Below are positions 45,871-58,402 of a stretch of DNA of 64,000 nucleotides, in pieces. Both the position numbers and the translations under genes were made by a program. Below the pieces are notes generated by a model. It saw only the letters and a list, made by a program, of their open reading frames with translations. It had not been told where the DNA came from and did not search any database. How positions within the stretch are numbered: the stretch's first letter is position 1; each line of letters opens with the position of its first letter. This DNA comes from Turritopsis dohrnii (Eukaryota; Cnidaria; Hydrozoa; Anthoathecata; Oceaniidae). The stretch is from the NCBI GenBank assembly GCA_027922465.2, contig BQMF02000493.1:237562-301561 (forward strand), given 5' to 3'.

Positions 45871-46740
45871 ACTAGCCGCCAAGGCGGCGTCGCTCGCCGC
45901 CCATGTCCACTGTCCATGTATCACTGTATCAATAAACGTAAAATTTCCTTATAAACGGCTCGTACAACTTGTGTTCAACCAGAAGCAGATTCGAAGTCAC
46001 AACCTCTGGTAAAACCGATCTTTTATCAGTGTAACAATACACTCAAAACGTATAGAGAGAAAACTTCAACTTTTTATTAGCTTTTGTTTTAAAAAAGTTA
46101 CGCGCTCTAACATGGGTGCTATCAAACGTAAGGGGGAAATGGTTTCTCTTCTTAAAAAGTTCACACGGAGGAGAGAAAAAAGGCACGTGCTAAATGAATA
46201 AATAGAATAAAAAAACGTTCGATCAGAACGCTTAACAATTAAAAGAAGAAATTAATTTATTAAAAGAAAAGCAAAAAAAAAAAAAAAAAAAAAAACATTT
46301 TGTTTTGATATGATACTCTTTTTTTACCAATCGGTTTTTAAACATTTTGATTGCTCAAAAAAAATGTTCACCCGTCTCAGACAGTCAGGCAAGAGTCAGT
46401 GGCAAACCGAACATATGCTGCCACGTTCTGCCACTGCTGCTTTTTGTCCAAAATGTTTAATCAGTTAGTTTCTTTGTATTTAGTTGATGTACTGTTTTCA
46501 AAGCCAAGTCAACGTGGAATATAAAACTAACAATAATGATAAAAACAAAACGTTATTCCTATTAGTTCATCAGCCAAAAAAAGTCACGTTCGATTGGGGT
46601 TGCAATGTATTTGCTTCGAACTCACGTCGCACAAAATAAAATAAAATAATCACTCTCACAACTCAATCTACCATTTTGCGTGACTTACAAACAAAAAAAC
46701 GCACAAACAAACAAACAGAGAATCGGCTATTAATATATAG
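45871..46740. mobile_element. Helentron/HINE-like element, copy 2
   Basis: ACTAGCCGCCAAGGCGG start and GGCTATTAATATATAG end as in copy 1. It abuts copy 3 with no intervening base. Contains a poly-A/AAAAAC tract and a short (ACAA)n run. Confidence 0.6.
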
Positions 46741-47638
46741 ACTAGCCGCCAAGGCGGCGTCGCTCGCCGCCCATATCCACCTGCTCTGTGTATCACTGTA
46801 TCAATAAACGGCAAATTACTTTATAAACGGCTCATACAACTTGGAAAAGATTCGAAGTCACAACCTCTGGTGTGCAGTCAGTGTTACATCAGTGTTACAT
46901 TAACTATTTTTCAGGTTTTTCATTATGTGTGACTTATTTATTTTTTAAAACTAATCGTTGATCAGTACAACAATACACTCAAAACGTAGGAAGAACAACT
47001 TCCACTTTTATTAGCTTTTGTAAAAAAGCTTTTTTAAAAAAGTTACGCGCTCAAACATGGGTGCTATCAAACAGGTCGAAAATGGTTTCTCTTCTTAAAA
47101 TGTTCACACGGGAGGAGAGAAAAAATGCACGTGCTAAATGAATAAAGAGAATAAAAAAACGTTCGATCAGATTAAAATAGATTAAAAGAAATCGATTAAA
47201 AGAAATTAAGACAACTATTACGACAAAAGCAAAAAAAAAAAAAAACATTTTGTTTTTATATGATACTCTTTTTTTACCTATCGGTTTTTAAACATTTTGA
47301 TTGCTCAAAAAAAAAGGTCACCCAGTCAGGCAAGAGTTAGTGGCAAACCGAACATATGCTGCCACGTTTTGCCACTGCTGCTTTTTGTCCAAAATGTTTA
47401 ATAAGTTAGTTTCTTTGTATTTAGTTGATGTACTGCTTTCAAAGCCAAGTCAATGTGGAATATAAAACAAACAATAATGATAAAAACAAAACGTTATTCC
47501 TATTAGTTCATCAGCCAAAAAAAGTCACGTTCGATTGGGGTTGCAATGTATTTGCTTCGAACTCACGTCGCACACAAAAAAAGAAATAATTTCGCTCACA
47601 ACTTAATCTACCATTTTGCGTGACTTACAAACAAACAA

Positions 47639-47670
<32 letters not shown>

Positions 47671-47692
47671 AGAATCGGCTATTAATATATAG
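46741..47692. mobile_element. Helentron/HINE-like element, copy 3
   Basis: Same ends as copies 1 and 2, in direct tandem with copy 2. The internal microsatellite has changed to (ACAG)n. The 3' ~650 bp are close to copies 1 and 2; the 5' part differs by insertions and deletions. Confidence 0.6.
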
Positions 47693-47850
47693 ACTTCTCC
47701 GCATACAGAAATTAAGGAGAAAAGAAACCTAATGTTAATACTTTACAAAATACTTCCTAACCTGGGAACTACATGTTGCAAGAAAGGAGTTTGAAAATTG
47801 GGAAGGACGTTTTATGATAATCTCTATAAACTATTCCTTTTTAGATCAGC

Positions 47851-50800
47851 ATGACTTGGTTTTATTTGGCCATGTTGTTTATAATAGTGACTTCAAAATA
47901 TCCTTCACAAGCATGTCCTGTAACCTGCCGGTGTCCTTAGAACATTGGTTACCTGTTCTAGCAGGAATGAAAAACGACTTCCCGACAGTTTCCCCACTGC
48001 AACAAAAAACCTTCACATCCTTTATAATCAATTAGGGGACATAAATGGATCATCTTTTTCAAAATCACCATCTATTACTTATATTACTATTTATGGTCGA
48101 GAATTAAAACATCTTTCCCCGTTGATGTTTGGAAATTTGCCCATGCTTAGAAGCCTCTCTTTGATTTTTACCGATTGAAGAAATTGCTAATGCAACATTT
48201 AAGGGACTGCCAGCTATTCAGGGCATTTCTATATCGTCAACAGCTTTGAAAAGAATGTATGATCACTCATTTTCCAATGAAAACCTTCAAAGTTTGGAAA
48301 TTAGTGGGATCCAGGCACCTGACTTTTTTACCGTTTTTAAAGATCTCCCAAAGTTGAAGCGCCTAACAATTTCATCAAGTTTCATACAGAAGATTCATAA
48401 CGACTCATTTCTGTCTTTGCAATCTTTGAAAACACTTGCGATAAGACATAACAAAGGCAGCCTTGATTTGTCATTTCTTAAGTTCCTTCATAAGTTGGAA
48501 TCACTGGATTTGCAATACAGCAAGATATCAGGCAATCTGACACTCCAAAACTTTACCAAACTTTTTAGTTTAACCTTATCCGGCATTGACCTCAATACAG
48601 TAAACAGTATTCAATTTCCAATGGCACTGCGAAAGATTGAACTTTTCAATACAAAATTAACAAAGGACTTCCTACAACACATCGAAGATTTGCACTTAAC
48701 TCAAATTCTTTTCAATAACAACAATTTATCTCATTGGGATGGAAACGAATTTAACAAGCTTTCAACTTTAAAAACTTTGCACTTGGTGAATGTTACGATA
48801 CCACTGCTGCATCTTTTTAACCTTACCGAATTAAATGAATTGAATTTAAACTACAACCAAGATCTAGCAAAACAATTACGTTTAATACATCTACCAAATT
48901 TGAATAGGTTATGGTTAAATGGCATGTCTATATTAGATGAAGATTTGGTTCTGTTAAATGAATTGCCAAGTATCAACAGACTTTTACTTAGAGGAAATCA
49001 TATACAAATCCTTAAAAATTTAACATTTCAAAAACAGTCAAAATTGATTTATCTTGACTTGAGCCAGAATGATATACACACAATAGAAGAGGATGCATTT
49101 TACAATTTGACACGTTTGAAGAACGTAAAGCTTGACGGAAATGAACTTTTTAATACTATGAATCCATTGGCAGATAAAAACCAATCAGGATTATCTATTA
49201 GCCCATTTAGGTGGATAAAAGTGCCTTTCTATTTGGATATCTCATCAAACAATCTCGAATATCTTACTGATGACTTAATTCCAGAAATGTGCCACCAGAT
49301 GGTTATTACCGAAAATCGCCTTAAATACATCAGAGTCAATAAAAACAATAGCCGTTTACAACATTTGTTCGCTGGTTTAAACTTATATTTAAAAGAAATC
49401 GAAATCTCGCGTAACGCATTACCGAACTTAAGGCAATTATCAGTGGAAAATAGTCCAGTGCATTGCACATGTTCCATGAAGGCATTAGCATTGAGAAAAG
49501 ACCTAAACATGTTTGGATCATGTTATCAACCACACTGGTTAAAAGGTATTTCAATGTAGGATCTCCACGACAAAAATCCTTGCGCCAACAACGGAACATG
49601 TGCATATACCGAAGATGGCAATTATTGCAACTGCACTTCAAGATTTTATGGAAAGTTTTGTGAGATCAAAAGGACACCATGTTCTCCTGACCCATGCATC
49701 AATGGATTTTGTGAGCTGGTCAGTGACTCGTTTGTCTGCCGCTGCGATGACAATTACGTTGGAACCTTATGTGGCTTTAGGAGATTGTGCAAACCAAATT
49801 CCTGTTTCAACAATGCGTAGAAGGGAATGATAAGTGCATTTGTCAATGCAAATTTAGTTTTGCTGGAGAGAAATGTGAAACAAGAATTATCGTTGTGATT
49901 GAAGAAAAATCATCCTCAGACAAACACATCATATATATTGGATCTGCTGGATTTGCCTTCCTTGTTTTGATACTGATAATTATCATTTTTGCCTTAATTT
50001 GCTGCAAGGTTAGGATTTGTAATGGTGTCTGTGTGTCTATAGAAAAATGAAATGAAAAATTAATAATACCGAAAATCCTATAGAACATAGTCTTCATTTT
50101 TTATCTTCTCCTTATTTAGAATGAATGAAATTTTGTATATAATGTGGTTTACATATTCTTTAGAGATCAGCACGGCATGCTGAACCCGATCTCGGTAACA
50201 ACAACCATTCATTACAGGTATCAATTTAATGAATTTTCTTTTCAAAAACATAACATTTCCAATGAAAATCCGTTCTTAATTTCTTGCTGTTTTTCTTATC
50301 ATATAGGCACAACAATATATGGATCTTGTCTATGTCAGCAACTCAAAGACCTGTGAGAATATCCAACCAGTATGTTATAATATTGTCTTGATGTTAAAGA
50401 GAAAATTTCACTACAGCACAGCAAATGAATTTTGGCTGTTCCGTTATGCAAGAAAATGTGATATGCAAATAAGCGGATCTTAAATGGCGTAATTAATCAG
50501 CAAAAAACTAATTTGATTGGGCAGAAACTTAACGCCTGGTCTTTTCAAGTCATACAAACCATCGCCAAAGTGCGAATCGCTAATAGTCGAATAGAATATA
50601 GACCACGTGACTTATTACATCAAGGTTCTATGCAATGAGTTACTAGTTTTATTTAATGAAAACATTTAATTCATACTTCTTTCTTTTTATGGGAATTGCT
50701 TAAACGCTAAGAGCTTTTCTGTATTAGCAAATGGTCTTCAGTCAATGAAACCGCTTTATTTCTTAAATACTTTTCTAGGCTAGAAGAAATTATGTTTAAA

Positions 50801-51125
50801 ATGTGTGTGCATTAAAAGTAAAGTTGTTGCAAACCCTTCTTGACATTTTTCACATCGTTACTTATCAAAGAATTTGACAAACGATTTTTTAATTTTAGCG
50901 TTAAAAACGAAAATCTTAATCTGATTTCACTTGAAATTTTTAATTTTCTAGATAAGACAAGATGATGAATATGATGATGTCCAAGATACTAAAACGGATA
51001 TCGAAAGAGGCGATAAAAACGACGGCAGTTACGAATTTGATTTAGAAGTTGAACAAAACAACATCTCTTACGTCGATATGGAAATGTATGCATCAAAGAA
51101 TGAATCGTCTGATCTCGAATCATAG
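47851..51125 (+). CDS. LRR-EGF transmembrane receptor with tyrosine-motif tail, four exons
   Basis: Exons 47845-50008, 50164-50217, 50307-50369 and 50952-51125 join with GT-AG junctions all in phase 0. The protein starts MTWFYLAMLFIIVTS (signal peptide), then an LRR N-cap CPVTCRC, about a dozen leucine-rich repeats (for example KLIYLDLSQNDIHTIEEDAF), an LRR C-cap (HCTCSMKAL...GSCYQP), three EGF modules (NPCANNGTC; DPCINGFCEL; NDKCICQCKF) and one membrane segment (IGSAGFAFLVLILIIIIFAL). The cytoplasmic tail has YMDL, YVSN, YDDV and YVDM motifs, candidate SH2-binding sites (YxxM and YxN types). Four breaks interrupt the ectodomain: frame changes near 47937, 48172 and 49816, and an in-frame TAG at 49557. 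It is therefore a young pseudogene or affected by base-call errors; the tail exons are clean. Likely role: cell-surface recognition. Confidence 0.75.
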
Positions 51126-51874
51126 ACCAAGAGACTTGTTTTGACACGCAACAAAAGTGATACTTGTAAAAACGATAAAGGTTACATCAAGGAACACCGT
51201 TTTGATTTATTCCAAACAGTTGTCAATATTCATTGCGACAAAGTACCTTTCATGAGATTGCTGTGGTATATTTGTAAGTCTAAAGAAATAGCATAGCAAA
51301 ATTTATTAAGTGACGACCTTTAAAAACATCATATTCATTTTTTTGTTATATTATCATTAATCATTTTTCTTCCCATGTAATTTAGATATTGACGCGTATA
51401 TTATTTTATCTTGTATGGAACACTGTCAGTCTAATACATTTGGTTTATATTTCCTTGCAAATTTACTCACAAGGTTTAGAATATCAGCAAAAATTTCTTA
51501 AAAAGACAAATTCATTTCCATGTTTACTACGAGAAGCTTATTGATCACCGTCGACCTATCAGTGTGATCTAAAGGATTTACGAGATATAAAAATTTGATT
51601 TTTCATTTTTCATTTTTTGACAACTATGATAAAAACTTTGAAGCAAATGCGACTCTATCTGTCCTACAACGTTGGACAAAAATATTCGATTTTTTTTAAA
51701 TTCACATCTTTTAGACTTGATGATGAAATACAAAACCTCGCCATCCGAAACGGTAACGACGATGAAAAATATCAAAGTAATTTTTTCTCACTTTTTCAAC
51801 TCACACTCACTGACACAAACACATTTTACGAGGTTTACACCGTAATGTCTAATGGTACCGATTTGTCAGACAAA
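51126..51874. other. no gene; probable receptor 3' UTR
   Basis: AT-rich sequence directly after the receptor stop codon; nothing recognisable beyond that. Confidence 0.4.
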
Positions 51875-52272
51875 TACCGTATTTCCTCTAATAAACGCCG
51901 CCCTCTGATAAACGCCGCCCTCTATTAAACGCCTCCCTCGATTAAACGCCGCATCTTGAGAAGCGGCGTTTATTAGAAAACAGGTTAAACAAGAATTATA
52001 AAAAAGTTTCATCTCATACAAGAGAACGGCGACAGTGATATTGCTCTTCTTTGACATTTTCGTCAACATATCTTTTGTGTAAAACATTTTCACACAATCT
52101 TTTCTAACCTTTTTAAGGATAAGGAAACATTATTGTTTAAGTTTGCTTCTGTCCAATTTTTCATTTTGTAATAAACGCCGCCCTCTAATGAACGCCTCCC
52201 TCTATTAAACGCCGCATCCAAAACCTTGAATTTGTAATAAACGCCGCGGCGTTTATTAGAGGAAATACGGTA
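51875..52272. mobile_element. MITE with TACCGTATTTCC termini
   Basis: 398 bp with TIRs TACCGTATTTCCTCTAATAA and inverse. The motif AATAAACGCCGCCCTCT recurs four or more times inside both ends in both orientations, so each end can fold on itself. No ORF on either strand beyond low-complexity shadows. Confidence 0.8.
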
Positions 52273-52529
52273 TATTGATAAAGGTGATGCGAAAAACTGA
52301 AGTCAGTAATTTTCTACAAAGGAATTCCCATGAGAGGGCCAATCACTTGTTTACATTTTTACATGTTTACATGTTTACATACATAAATACTGACAATAAA
52401 AATATACTATTCCAGTCAGTAAAAGGAACAAAAGGAATAAAAGTCAGTGAAGGGTAAACATCAAAACTACACATTCATAGAAAAGTTAAGAACGGTTAAG
52501 GCTGTTGAAACAAGCAACCCGACCAACTT

Positions 52530-55500
52530 GACCACTTACTGCAAAAGTGGGAAGTGAAAGTCCCTCATACAGTAAATAGAGGGAGATCTACCACACCCAA
52601 AGTTTCAAATTGAATCAAGACGAAATTATGAACTCTGAAGATACTGTAGATCAGGAAAAGATTAATGCACAGATCCAGTTGAGAAAAGACTTTGGGGGTC
52701 TTGATGGGATTAGAGTTGTTCACAAAACTGTAACGGCTTGGTGAGCAAAGAGTTTGTCACATCAACTGTAACGGCTTGGTGAGCAAACTCGAAGAATTAA
52801 TACTGTTAGTAGAAATTTCAGATTTCAATATTATGGCAATATCAGAGACCCACTTGACAGACGGTATTACCGATGAAGAAGTCACAATAAAAACTATGAA
52901 ACTCTTCGTAAGGACAGAGACAGCGATACTCCTTGAGCAGGCGTTGCAATCTACTACAAAGATCACCTGAACATTGAATTTGTGTGGTTGAATGTAAATT
53001 TCAAAGGACAAACTACACTCTTTGGTTCCGTATACAGACCCCTAGATCAAAAGATCTTTCTGAAAAATTTCAAATCATTGCTTGACAGAATTGGACACTG
53101 AACAAACATCGTCATCCTAGGTGATTTCAACATTTACCTCTCTGCGAACATTCAAACGGATGCAAACAAGAAGAAGATCATTTATGACTACAAGCTACTT
53201 CTATCAAGTAATAACCTCACCAATGTAATATTGATATTTGCAGTACTCTGTTTTAAACGTACTCTATACCCACCATATTACATAATGACAAATAAATACA
53301 AAAGTGTTGACCTTGAAAAACTTTAGGTTGACATGAGCCAGGTTCCCTGGTCAACAATATCAATATTTGATGATATTCATGATACAAACTGGTGCATGTG
53401 AGAAAAGTCAACCATGGATGAATGGTATGTTGAGAAAAAAACCTAAAAAACCACCGCTATAAGTTGCTCAAATTAGCTCAAAAACACCAAAAAATTCTGT
53501 AGCACGGAAAGAGTACAAACAAGCAAGAAACCAATGTACAAGATTAATAAGAGAAACAAAAAATCGCTACTGGAGGGACAAATTCGCAATTTCTAATTCT
53601 AGCAAGGAATTTTGGTCATTAATAAAGTCTTTTCGTGTAAATCATAGGTCAAAAATTGGTCCAATTAAAGACAGCAATGGGAACATGGTAACTGATGACC
53701 ATCAAAAAGCAAGCGTTTCAAATAACTACTTTGCAAATATTGGCAAAAACATGGCAAATTTGCATAACTCGACAGTTGATAAACCTTAATCTACAGAGTC
53801 ACGCCAATCTGTTCAAAGATTTAAATTGACACCAACGACCTTGAGAATCAATTTTATAAATTATCCAAGGCGGGAAAATTGTCAGGACTTGACAATTATG
53901 TGCAAAAGACTTTCACATGATCGGAAAACCAGTGTTAGAGGGTCTGAGACATCAGTTCCAAAAAAGCATTGACACTCTGAAAATACCAGCAACATGAAAA
54001 AAAGCACGAGTTTCTTGCATCTACAAAAACAAAGGTGCAAAAAGTGAATATGAGAATTACCGACCAGTCTCACTTTTAAGCATACCAAGTAAATTAATGG
54101 AATGCATCACCTGCAAGACCATTGACGATCATTTAGAAAAACATGCTCTCCTCTATAACCAACAGTGGGGTTTCACAAAAAAGCATTCTACAGAAATATC
54201 ACTTCTGCAGATGACAGAAACGTGGCGCAAATACCTTGCAAATATGTTTGTTGGTTTTTGACAGTCTAGATCACAATATCATTCTGAAAAAACTTTCTGC
54301 TAGTGGACTTTCAGACAACTTGTATGAATGGATTGCAAATTACCTATCAAACCACCAACAAGTCACCTTATTAAATAGAAAAGTTTCATCAGAGAAGAAA
54401 GTGGAGTGTGGGGCCCCACAGGGATCATTACTTGGTCCAAGGATGTATTTATTATCTGATAACGATATACCAAATGAGAGGCTTACCAAGCTTGCTTAAT
54501 GAAGTATACCTACAAGGAATCTTACCGAGCGTAACACACAGTTTGTGAATCTGGGGTAACGGTACAAAAATGTATATGGAAATGTTGAAGATCTGCACAT
54601 AAAGGCAGCAAAATTCATTGACCGAATTAAGAAAGGCATACCCAATGATCAAGTGTTACCGGTAGCAGGATGGAGGTCATTGAACTGGTTATACAAAAGC
54701 CGTATAAGCTGCCTTACCTACAAAATAATGAGAAATCTGACTCCTGAGACATTATCAATGTGGATAATGAAGATCAATCGCCACCTGAGAAACAACCACA
54801 GAGTGGAGCTATCACGATTTCAGAAAATTTCCTACAAGAAATCTTTCGCTTACCGCTCATGTATGTTATGAAACCAGTTACCTAACCAATGATAAAGAAA
54901 CGTTGTCCTCTTTCAAGAAAGAGTAGAGCAAAAATATGGATAAAATTGTTTTCGATAGGGTTTGGGAAGATGAAAATTTTGTTTATTACTAGAAATTGAG
55001 ATTTACATTCACATTTTTTATTTGATTTTGATTTTGTTAGGTTTTCACTTCGCTCTCTATTCTGATAGAATTTTGTATCAATTCACAATCATCTCTTTAT
55101 TTTCTTCTCCTAAAATTTATACTTTTATGGTTTATTTGAGATTTTGACTTTCAAAATCAAGTTTTAGTTGTTTGGATATGGATTTAGAAATTTTAGGATT
55201 TTATTATCATTAACATCTGTAAATATAAATTTCAATTCTTATTATTCACCTCTTAAGATTTCATTCCCATTTTCCACATTTACATTTTGGTCCTACAATT
55301 TCGAGTTTTACTTTTCGAATTATGCTTTGTCAAACTTGCCAATGCTTAACTTTCGCTACTAGCACACTTCCCTGAGAAAAATTAACAAAGTCCTTAAAGA
55401 CTCAACGTAATTATATACTATATTTTTATCAATTAACTTATTTTATAACTAATTTTTATTTAATTTTTTATGTAAGTCCACATCAGTTGAAAACTGTAAC

Positions 55501-55548
55501 TTTTAACCTACGGAAAATAAATAATAAATAAATAATAAGTAAATAAAC
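52530..55548 (+). mobile_element. decayed LINE with endonuclease and RT remnants
   Basis: About 3 kb, many stops. An AP-endonuclease start is readable at 52750-52970 (LVSKLEELILLV, IMAISETHLTDGITDEE). A linker follows at 53500-53790 (EYKQARNQCTRLIRETKNRY). RT pieces are at 54000-54480 (YRPVSLLSIPSKLME, DSLDHNIILKKL, VECGAPQGSLLGP), and a C-terminal part at 54600-54880 (KFIDRIKKGIPND, VAGWRSLNWLYKSR). The catalytic A-D-D box region is deleted between 54450 and 54500. The 3' end is a TAAA/TAA-rich tail. A 25-bp block around GTAACGGCTTGGTGAGCAAA is duplicated just before the endonuclease. CR1/Jockey-like, inactive. Confidence 0.82.
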
Positions 55549-55879
55549 TTCGTTTGTTTGCAATTTTGATATTTGACGGCTGCTCCCATCCAGACTCTTT
55601 TCTTATTCTTCTGACGAGGGATTTCCACTGCTGACAACTGCAAATCTCATTGGTATTTATAGTTAGTTACCTATATTGCATATTTGTTGAAAAATAATCT
55701 AAATTACTTTTTCTGTTGTGGAAAACGTTCTGTTCTATTAGTTTTGGTTACTAAAATAAAAGTGAATATTAAAAATAAACAAGAAGCCGCTTGGCTTGAA
55801 GACTTCAGGACGTAACACAACGATGCATTATTTAGTCTCAAAATACAACGTTGCCGAATTGCCAAATTATGTTCGAATC

Positions 55880-57165
55880 TAATAAAATGACTGGCAAATT
55901 CAAAATCGGCAACTTCTAATTGTGACTTGTAGAAATTTTATGAATATTGCGGAAATTTCTAAGCTTCAATCCCGGACAAAAATTGTGGCAAAACTGATGT
56001 TTTTCATGAAGAATTCAAATACCCCCTCCCCCAGCATCAATGTTTTGAGTTGTGTCCAGCCAGAGGTTCAAAAAAACATTGATAACATTGATGGTGGGGG
56101 AAGGGGGGCCTCATGACGTGAATTTCATGCTTTTGCCACAATATTTTGTCCGGGATTGTTGATTCAAATTTGGCCCGAATTACCCATTTCTGGTCAAATC
56201 TGACAAAATGACTGACAAATTCGTAATCAGCACCTTTCAAATGTGATCGGCGCAAATTTTTTTGAAATTTGAAGAACTTTCTAAATTTGGTCCAAATTTG
56301 ACCTAAATTGCCCAATTTTAGTAAAACCTGGCAAAATAATTGTCAAATTTGAAATCAACACGTTTCAAATGTGGTCTTTGCAAAATTTCCTGAAAATTGA
56401 AGAACTTTCGAAATTTGGTCCAAATTTGGCCTAAATTGGCCAATTTTAGTCAAACCTGGCAACATCATTGTCATATTCGAAATCAGCACCTTTCAAATGT
56501 GATCCGTGCAAATTTTTGTGAAAATTGAAGAATTTACGAAATTTGGTCCAAATTTGGTCTAAATTGGCCAATTTTAGTCAAACCTGACAAAATCTTTGTC
56601 AAATTTGAAATCAGCACCTTTCAATTGTGCTCTGTGCAAATTTCCTGAAAATTGAAGAACTTTCGAAATTTGGTCCAAATTTGGCCTAAATTGGCCAATT
56701 TTAGTCAAACCTGCCAATATCATTGTCAAATTCGAAATCGGCACTTTTCAATTGTGATCCGTGCAAAATTTCATGAAAATTGAAGAATTTACGAAATTTG
56801 GTCCAAATTTGGCCTAAATTGGCCAATTTTAGTCAAACCTGACAAAATCTTTGTCAAATTTGAAATCAGCACCTTTCAATTGTGATCCGTGCAAAATTTC
56901 ATGAAAATTGAAGAACTTTCGAAATTTGGTCCAAATTTGGCCTAAATTGCCCAATTTTAGTCAAACCTGGCAATATCATTGTCAAATTTGAAATCAGCAC
57001 CTTTCAATTGTGCTCTGTGCAAATTTTCATGAAAATTGAAGAACTTTCGAAATTTGGTCCAAATTTGGCCTAAATTGACAATTTTAGTCAAACCTGGCAA
57101 TATCATTGTCAAATTTGAAATCAGCACCTTTCAATTGTGCTGTGTGCAAATTTTCATGAAAATTG
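55880..57165. repeat. 128-bp satellite array
   Basis: At least seven units of 127-128 bp measured from the recurring ATTTGGTCCAAATTTGGCC (starts 56285, 56413, 56541, 56668, 56796, 56924, 57052), with more degenerate units upstream to about 55880. Each unit contains AATTGGCCAATT, a short palindrome. One upstream unit holds an inserted hairpin (CCCCTCCCCCAGCATCAATG and inverse near 56025-56110). Confidence 0.88.
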
Positions 57166-57244
57166 GTCAACTGGAAGTCCTAATTTGACCAAATTTGCGA
57201 ATTCGGCAACGATGTCATGTAAACGCTGCACGAAAACGTTCATA

Positions 57245-57320
57245 ACTTGGAGGAGGAGTAGTAGTAGGAGGAGAAACCACGGGTATTTTAAATACTTTAC
57301 TCCACCACGGGTGTCCTAAA
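57245..57320. repeat. dispersed GGAGGAG/CCACGGGTGT repeat fragment
   Basis: GGAGGAGTAGTAGTAGGAGG and two CCACGGGT blocks; short relative of 42405-42470. Confidence 0.5.
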
Positions 57321-57420
57321 GTCAATAATATTCCGTATGCTTAGTGTCAACTTTATTTTGCGATGAAAACTGTTTAAAACCAACAAGATGATAAAATTAA
57401 ATAATGGATACTTTTGAGCA

Positions 57421-58402
57421 TCTATATACTAATACGCGCTGTGCATACCACTTTTTTCACGCTTTCACTCTCTAAAATTTCGGGTCGTTTTTGCGGTCAC
57501 TTATTCATAATGGAGTGTCAGACCACGGCGGTTAATATTTTTCTACGATTAGTATAGGGGAAAACATTGCATTGGATTTAATCGTTTCAAATATGTTTTG
57601 ATTATTCGTGAGATCAAACAATAGACAACAACGAAAGTATTGCGCGAAGATTTATTAATTTTTTTAGGGTAAGTACGCTTTAGAACTTTTTTGTTTGTTT
57701 GTTTTGTTTTTTCTTATAGTATTAATAGGGTTTCTGCGTCATTACTTTTCAAATAATACGGGATTGAAGAAATGAATATCATGGTTTTTAATCATGACGG
57801 TCTGGGTTCGTAAAGAAAATCGCAATTGTTTTTAATTCACATTTCGACACTTTTACGACTTTCGCGTTTGGCTTTTATTTACATTGGGGTGTGGATTCCA
57901 TGAACAGTTACAGCGATTTTAATCTTTTTGTTGTTTACCTGTACGCACAATTTATTTTTACTACTGCATACATCGTATCGTGAAAGATTTATTACGAATA
58001 TTTTGATGTGTTTCCAGATCTTCTGATTAAAAAGCTTTTCTGTTCATACTAAATATGCTTTAACCGAATACCTAAAGATTTTTAATTAAAAGAGTGATGT
58101 TTTTTTTCTGTATTGACGTTAGATATTTTTAATCATGGGGAACCATTGAATTGCATCTTCAATTTATACATATGTAAAAAGTGAAAAAAGTGGACGCACA
58201 GCGCGTATTTTTTTTTTTTTTGATGAATTAAAACCCGTGTTTTACGCGCTGTTCTACACGGGATACTACATTCTAAACAACATTCTACATTCCAAACAAT
58301 TGAGGAACTTTATCATACTAAAATTCATTATAATAAGCCTTTCTCTCTGTTCAGCTCACATCGATTAAAACCTGTAAAAATTTTTTGCACGGGTTACTAG
58401 TA
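57421..58402. mobile_element. Helitron-like non-autonomous repeat, copy 2
   Basis: Starts TCTATATACTAATACGCGCT and ends CGGGTTACTAG, like 6397-6830. Near 58195 the start motif recurs inverted (ACAGCGCGTATT) followed by a second CGGGATACTA, so a nested or composite copy is likely. No ORF. Confidence 0.45.

Noticed and set aside
49550..49560. A 14-nt micro-intron removing the TAG at 49557
   Set aside because: Although bounded by GT and AG it is far too short to splice and would shift the EGF frame.
49229..49663. Additional open frames across the receptor LRR/EGF region
   Set aside because: They are alternative-frame shadows. The correct reading follows LRR and EGF cysteine patterns and changes frame at the lesions.
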